DNA of 34,473 nucleotides from DASSBR01 sp035688265. GTDB taxonomy: Bacteria > Pseudomonadota > Gammaproteobacteria > Natronospirales > DASSBR01. The position numbers and the translations under genes were made by a program. The first letter of the stretch is position 1. Each line of letters starts with the position of its first letter. The stretch is taken from assembly GCA_035688265.1 (NCBI GenBank), contig DASSNE010000025.1, positions 1-34,473 of the forward strand, in the 5' to 3' direction. This document shows positions 31,364-34,473 of the stretch, piece by piece. The notes under the pieces were generated by a model. It was not told the origin of the DNA and did not search any database. It was given only the letters and a program-made list of their open reading frames with translations.

Positions 31364-32541
31364 GTGAACGCCTCCGCTTTCCCAGAGCAAACTCGTTGCG
31401 GGCTGAAGGTCTCGGCTTCCTGTACGGGAATCGCCGCATAAAGGGACGTTCCCGTCGCACCGAATTCCACCGCCAGTGTTCCGCCGAGCGCTTGCAGGCG
31501 CTCCCGCATGCCCCGAATGCCGTTGCCTTCGTCGTGCCGGCCTTCCGAGCCATCGTCGCTGATTTCCAGTGTCGCCCAGCCGTCGTCGCGCCGAAACGAC
31601 AGCCGGCACGCTCTCGCGCCGGCATGGCGCACGATGTTGGTAACGGCTTCGCGCACGACCATTGCGAGCGCCGCATCCTGCTCAGCTCCGCCAGCGTCGG
31701 CGGTCGCGGTTTCCGCCTCGTAGGCGATGCCGGCCGCGCGCAAGGCAACGCCGGCATTGGCAATTTCTCCCGCGAGATCGCCGCGGTAGCCACCGACTGC
31801 CTGGCGCACCTGTGCAAGTGCATCGCGCGCAATGGCTTCGAGTTCCCGGATTTCTTCCGCCGCACGCGGCAAATCCCGGGCGGCGAGGGTGCCCGCCAGT
31901 TCCGCCTTGACTGTAATCAGGGTCAGGGTATGGCCCAGCAGGTCGTGCAGGTCACGTGCAATGCGTTCACGCTCGGCCGTAGCCGCCAACCGACGTACCT
32001 CTTCCCGAGACTGGCGCAGCAGGCAATTTTGCCGTTCTCGTTCCCCTGCCCAAATGTTCGCCAGTCCCGCCATGAGGATGAATGTCGGCACCCAGATCCA
32101 CTGGCCCAGCGGAACGTCCAGCCACAGGTATTCGATAACGGCTATAACGATGAGGGCCGCCAGCGCCGCCAGCGCCTTGCGCGGTTTGAAGCTGTAGCCT
32201 GCAAACGAACCTGCGTATATCAGCAAGCCACCGCCGATGGCGTTCAAAGGCGTCAGTGCGACACCGAGCACAGCGATCAGGACGATGATCAGGCGCCGTT
32301 CCCGACTGTCGGCCCAGTAGTAGCGAAAGTAAAGCGGAAAGAACGCTGTGAGTGCAGCCAGCGTTGCGATACGTACGGTCGTGGTGGTCGGCGGAATCAG
32401 CGAGACGAAATAGAATCCCGCCCATGTCAGCCACAGGTAAGGAAGCCAGCCTGTGTCGTAATTCGGCGGCAGCAGCCGGTGGTGGATGCCGAGCACGATC
32501 GACTTGAGCAGGCGAAGCGTTTTCGCGGCAGTACGCATCAT
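31360..32541 (-). CDS. DesK/LiaS-type sensor histidine kinase
   Basis: A 393-aa membrane kinase. About five membrane segments lie between residues 32 and 165 (for example LPYLWLTWAGFYFVSLI, IIVLIAVLGVALTPL and ALAALIVIAVIEYLW), with little periplasmic sequence, so the signal may be in the membrane. The HisKA_3 dimerisation domain has H199 in RERIARDLHDLLGHTLTLIT. The ATPase part includes the N box VVREAVTNIVRHAGA and the G box GNGIRGMRERLQALGGTL. ATG 32541 and ATG 32538 are adjacent alternatives. The stop overlaps the regulator start. The pair lies downstream of an ABC transporter in one operon. Confidence 0.94.
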   Translation of the reverse strand: MMRTAAKTLRLLKSIVLGIHHRLLPPNYDTGWLPYLWLTWAGFYFVSLIPPTTTTVRIATLAALTAFFPLYFRYYWADSRERRLIIVLIAVLGVALTPLNAIGGGLLIYAGSFAGYSFKPRKALAALAALIVIAVIEYLWLDVPLGQWIWVPTFILMAGLANIWAGERERQNCLLRQSREEVRRLAATAERERIARDLHDLLGHTLTLITVKAELAGTLAARDLPRAAEEIRELEAIARDALAQVRQAVGGYRGDLAGEIANAGVALRAAGIAYEAETATADAGGAEQDAALAMVVREAVTNIVRHAGARACRLSFRRDDGWATLEISDDGSEGRHDEGNGIRGMRERLQALGGTLAVEFGATGTSLYAAIPVQEAETFSPQRVCSGKAEAFT

Positions 32542-32568
32542 CTCGTTATCTTATCGCTTCCGCGCAAG

Positions 32569-33312
32569 TTATTGTTTCTCGTGGGAACCGTACACGATCA
32601 CGCCGTGCCAGTAGGGCTTGTTCGGCGGGCCCACCGTCAGCGTCACGGTCACGTCGCGCTTGTGCGATTCCGGCCCCGCTGCAAAGTCCTTGCCGTCGAT
32701 CGTCGTGACGGTCATTTGCGGGCTCTTGCCCGAGGACGGAACGTGCATTTGCCAGATTGACAGGTCCGCCGATTGATTCCGATACACCAGCGAATAGTCA
32801 TCGGCACTTCCGTCGCGCACCGTCCGCATGTACGGGGTGCCGTCCGCCTTGTTTCCCAGAATCAGGAGGCTTTTATGAACCGCTGCCGGCTGCGAGTCTG
32901 AAGCCGGGTAACGGTCGGTCATGTGACCGACGATGAAGGTCTCCCCCGTGCCGACGTTCTCGAGACAATCTTTGGCCTGATACGACACGACACTGTGGTA
33001 AGGGCGAAAGATTCTGCTTTTTCCGGAATTCTTTCGCGACAGGGACTGAAAGTCGCCTGCCCACGTCCCGAGGAACGCCCGGTATTTTTTGCTGCATGGA
33101 ACCTGGACACAAGTTGCAGGTTTGCCGCCATAGGCGCGCGAGCAGTCACGGTTTTGAGTTGTGGCGACCATGCTCCCGGCTTCGTGCTCCTTCGCACTCG
33201 GATGTGCCGCGTTACCGGCGCCTGGCGTCGGCAGCAGCATGAATATCACGACCGCCGCGATGACGATGCCGAGCATTGCCGAGCCGGCGCGATTGAAGAA
33301 ATTGCCTTTCAT
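32569..33312 (-). CDS. Uncharacterised membrane-anchored protein with conserved-looking cysteines
   Basis: A 247-aa protein I do not recognise. An N-terminal hydrophobic segment (about 13-28, MLGIVIAAVVIFMLLP) acts as a signal anchor or uncleaved signal. The exported part has four cysteines: C57, C68 and C73 in a cluster (RDCSRAYGGKPATCVQVPCS) and C116 (YQAKDCLENV), suggesting disulfides. The remainder looks beta-rich (SLLILGNKADGTPYMRTVRD, MTVTTIDGKDFAAG, VTVTLTVGPPNKPYWHGVIV). GGAGG lies 7 nt before ATG 33312, which is 15 bp after the permease stop. Its place between a permease and a sensor kinase suggests a substrate- or signal-binding role; this is inference. Confidence 0.82.
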   Translation of the reverse strand: MKGNFFNRAGSAMLGIVIAAVVIFMLLPTPGAGNAAHPSAKEHEAGSMVATTQNRDCSRAYGGKPATCVQVPCSKKYRAFLGTWAGDFQSLSRKNSGKSRIFRPYHSVVSYQAKDCLENVGTGETFIVGHMTDRYPASDSQPAAVHKSLLILGNKADGTPYMRTVRDGSADDYSLVYRNQSADLSIWQMHVPSSGKSPQMTVTTIDGKDFAAGPESHKRDVTVTLTVGPPNKPYWHGVIVYGSHEKQ

Positions 33313-33327
33313 GCTTGTCCCTCCGCT

Positions 33328-34137
33328 TCAGCGGTCCTGAATCCGGCGCCAGCCCCGGAGCGCGATCAACAAAAAGACGATGGTGAAAACGATGAGATAG
33401 CCGATGTGTGTCCAGATACTGTCGCCGTCCGCGCGGCCGACGACGGCGAGCGCAAGCTGGCCCAGGTGATAGGCGGGCAACGCGCGGGCGAAATGCTGCA
33501 GAAAATCGGGCAGTTGCTGGATGGGCACCCACAGTCCGGACAGGAATGACATCGGCAGATAAATCAGATTGACGATCGCAGCCGATGCCTGGCCGTTGAC
33601 GTAGAAACCGATCGTGAGGCCGAGCGCGCAGAATGGCAGCGTGCCGGCCACCAGTACGCCGGCGAGCACAAACCAGTTCGCGCGGGGCAGCACGACCCCG
33701 GTAGTGGCGGCGGCGAGAATCGACAGGATGACCGTGATGATGAGCGCGAACAGTGCGCTCATCGCGAGCTTGGCACAGAAATAGGCCAGTGGCGGCAACG
33801 GAAACACGCGTTTGAGCGACAAAACGCCGTGCTCGCGCTCCATTGCGACGCCGACGCCGAAGCCGAACAAGGCCGGGCCCATGACGCCGAAGGTTGCGTA
33901 GGTGGCGAGAAAGTAGGCGCCATATTGCCGGCCGCCGAAGAGTGCGCCGAAGAACAGGTAAAACATGGCCGGGAACAGCAGCGTCGGCAGCGCGAAGCCG
34001 GGCATGCGTACCAGCCCCCAGAACTGGTAGGCCGCTTCGCGGCCATAGATGCCGAGGGTGTCGCGGACGCGCCAGCGCACCTGGTCGCCGACGCTCGCGG
34101 GGGCGGTTTCGGCCGCCAGAGCCTTGCCATCATTCAT
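33328..34137 (-). CDS. ABC-2 type transporter permease
   Basis: A 269-aa integral membrane protein with about six helices: GFALPTLLFPAMFYLFFGAL, FGVMGPALFGFGVGVAME, LAMSALFALIITVILSILAA, WFVLAGVLVAGTLPFCALGL, AAIVNLIYLPMSFLSGLWVP and a last one near the C-terminus. The motif MSFLSGLWVPIQQLPDFLQH before the final helix is characteristic of the ABC-2 family of drug, antibiotic and polysaccharide exporters. Its start overlaps the ATPase stop by 4 bp (ATGA). The transported substrate is unknown. Confidence 0.94.
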   Translation of the reverse strand: MNDGKALAAETAPASVGDQVRWRVRDTLGIYGREAAYQFWGLVRMPGFALPTLLFPAMFYLFFGALFGGRQYGAYFLATYATFGVMGPALFGFGVGVAMEREHGVLSLKRVFPLPPLAYFCAKLAMSALFALIITVILSILAAATTGVVLPRANWFVLAGVLVAGTLPFCALGLTIGFYVNGQASAAIVNLIYLPMSFLSGLWVPIQQLPDFLQHFARALPAYHLGQLALAVVGRADGDSIWTHIGYLIVFTIVFLLIALRGWRRIQDR

Positions 34138-34473
34138 GCCGCAATCTCCTCTTCCCGCGTCAGTTCCACGAACGCGTCTTCAAGCCGCGCGCCCGTCACT
34201 TCGAGATCCGTCAGCTCCGGGTCTTGCCAAAGCATTTCGCGCAGCACCTCTTCGGGACTCACGGTCGTGATTTCCAGCCGCGCGCCGTCCGCGCGGACCG
34301 CCTTGACCGCGGCCAGGCTTTCGACCTGCGCGATCGACAGGTGCGTGCTGCAGCGAATACGCACGAGTGCTGCGCGCGCCTTGATTTCGGCGGGACTGCC
34401 TTCGGCGATGACGCGGCCATGATTGACGACGACGATGCGGTCGGCGAGCGCATCGGCTTCCTCGAGGTAATGC
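34134..34473 (-). CDS. ABC transporter ATP-binding protein, C-terminal part
   Basis: The minus-strand frame is open to the window edge and reads HYLEEADALADRIVVVNHGR, the segment directly after the H-loop of ABC ATPases, so the nucleotide-binding motifs lie outside. About 113 residues are visible, including the accessory C-terminal part ending RLEDAFVELTREEEIAA, typical of DrrA/ABC-2 exporter ATPases. The ATGA overlap with the permease shows that they form one transporter. The full length cannot be judged. Confidence 0.93.
   Translation of the reverse strand, partial: HYLEEADALADRIVVVNHGRVIAEGSPAEIKARAALVRIRCSTHLSIAQVESLAAVKAVRADGARLEITTVSPEEVLREMLWQDPELTDLEVTGARLEDAFVELTREEEIAA

Noticed and set aside
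31396..32760. 454-aa open frame on the plus strand
   Set aside because: Antisense to the histidine kinase, whose HisKA_3 and ATPase motifs are unambiguous.

Overview
The window is chromosomal DNA from a high-GC gammaproteobacterium. Two blocks of conserved gene order point there: queA-tgt-yajC-secD-secF, and ndk-rlmN-pilF-rodZ-hisS-yfgM-bamB-der. Proteins such as RodZ, BamB, YfgM and PilF, and a MetX-family acyltransferase of the xanthomonad type, suggest the Xanthomonadales/Nevskiales side of the class. That placement is inference from gene content, not a phylogeny.

Positions 1-7341 are accessory DNA. The right end of an IS256-family element (to about 290) abuts a four-gene plus-strand operon: an uncharacterised 257-aa protein, a DUF6361 protein, a phospholipase D-like protein with two HxK motifs, and a 1061-aa SF2/SNF2-like helicase. 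The last two junctions are 11-bp gene overlaps. The block stops 69 bp short of the 3' end of a tRNA-Leu(CAA) gene, a classic island attachment point. I read it as an anti-phage or restriction-like defence operon, and it is the best candidate for a poorly described system here.

Positions 7411-10682 hold tRNA-Leu with a strong extended -10 promoter, a divergent SYLF-like exported protein, and a sigma/anti-sigma/PDZ unit that probably senses envelope state. Positions 10789-16186 carry queuosine tRNA modification (queA, tgt) and the accessory Sec motor (yajC, secD, secF). suhB is convergent to secF and divergent from trmJ with almost no intergenic space.

Positions 17868-19847 carry a reduced isc-like cluster: an IscS without its usual C-terminal tail, an IscU homologue that has lost all three ligand cysteines, and a normal IscA. 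iscR, hscBA and fdx are absent. Then follow ndk-rlmN-pilF-rodZ-hisS-yfgM-bamB, mostly with overlapping start and stop codons. A 322-bp spacer rich in inverted repeats precedes der. A MetX-family acyltransferase (possibly serine O-succinyltransferase) and a cysteine dioxygenase-like protein may form a cysteine metabolism pair, followed by an orphan 207-aa gene.

The right end, on the minus strand, is a five-gene operon: ABC ATPase (cut by the window edge), ABC-2 permease, a cysteine-containing membrane-anchored protein, a DesK-type kinase and a NarL-type regulator.

Two repeat families mark gene ends. In-phase heptamer arrays (AG-N5) form hairpins at both convergent junctions (16191-16260 and 30661-30757). 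CCCTCTCCC-type inverted repeats lie at 19421-19455 and 28130-28250. Two of these repeats encode the C-terminal residues of the adjacent gene.
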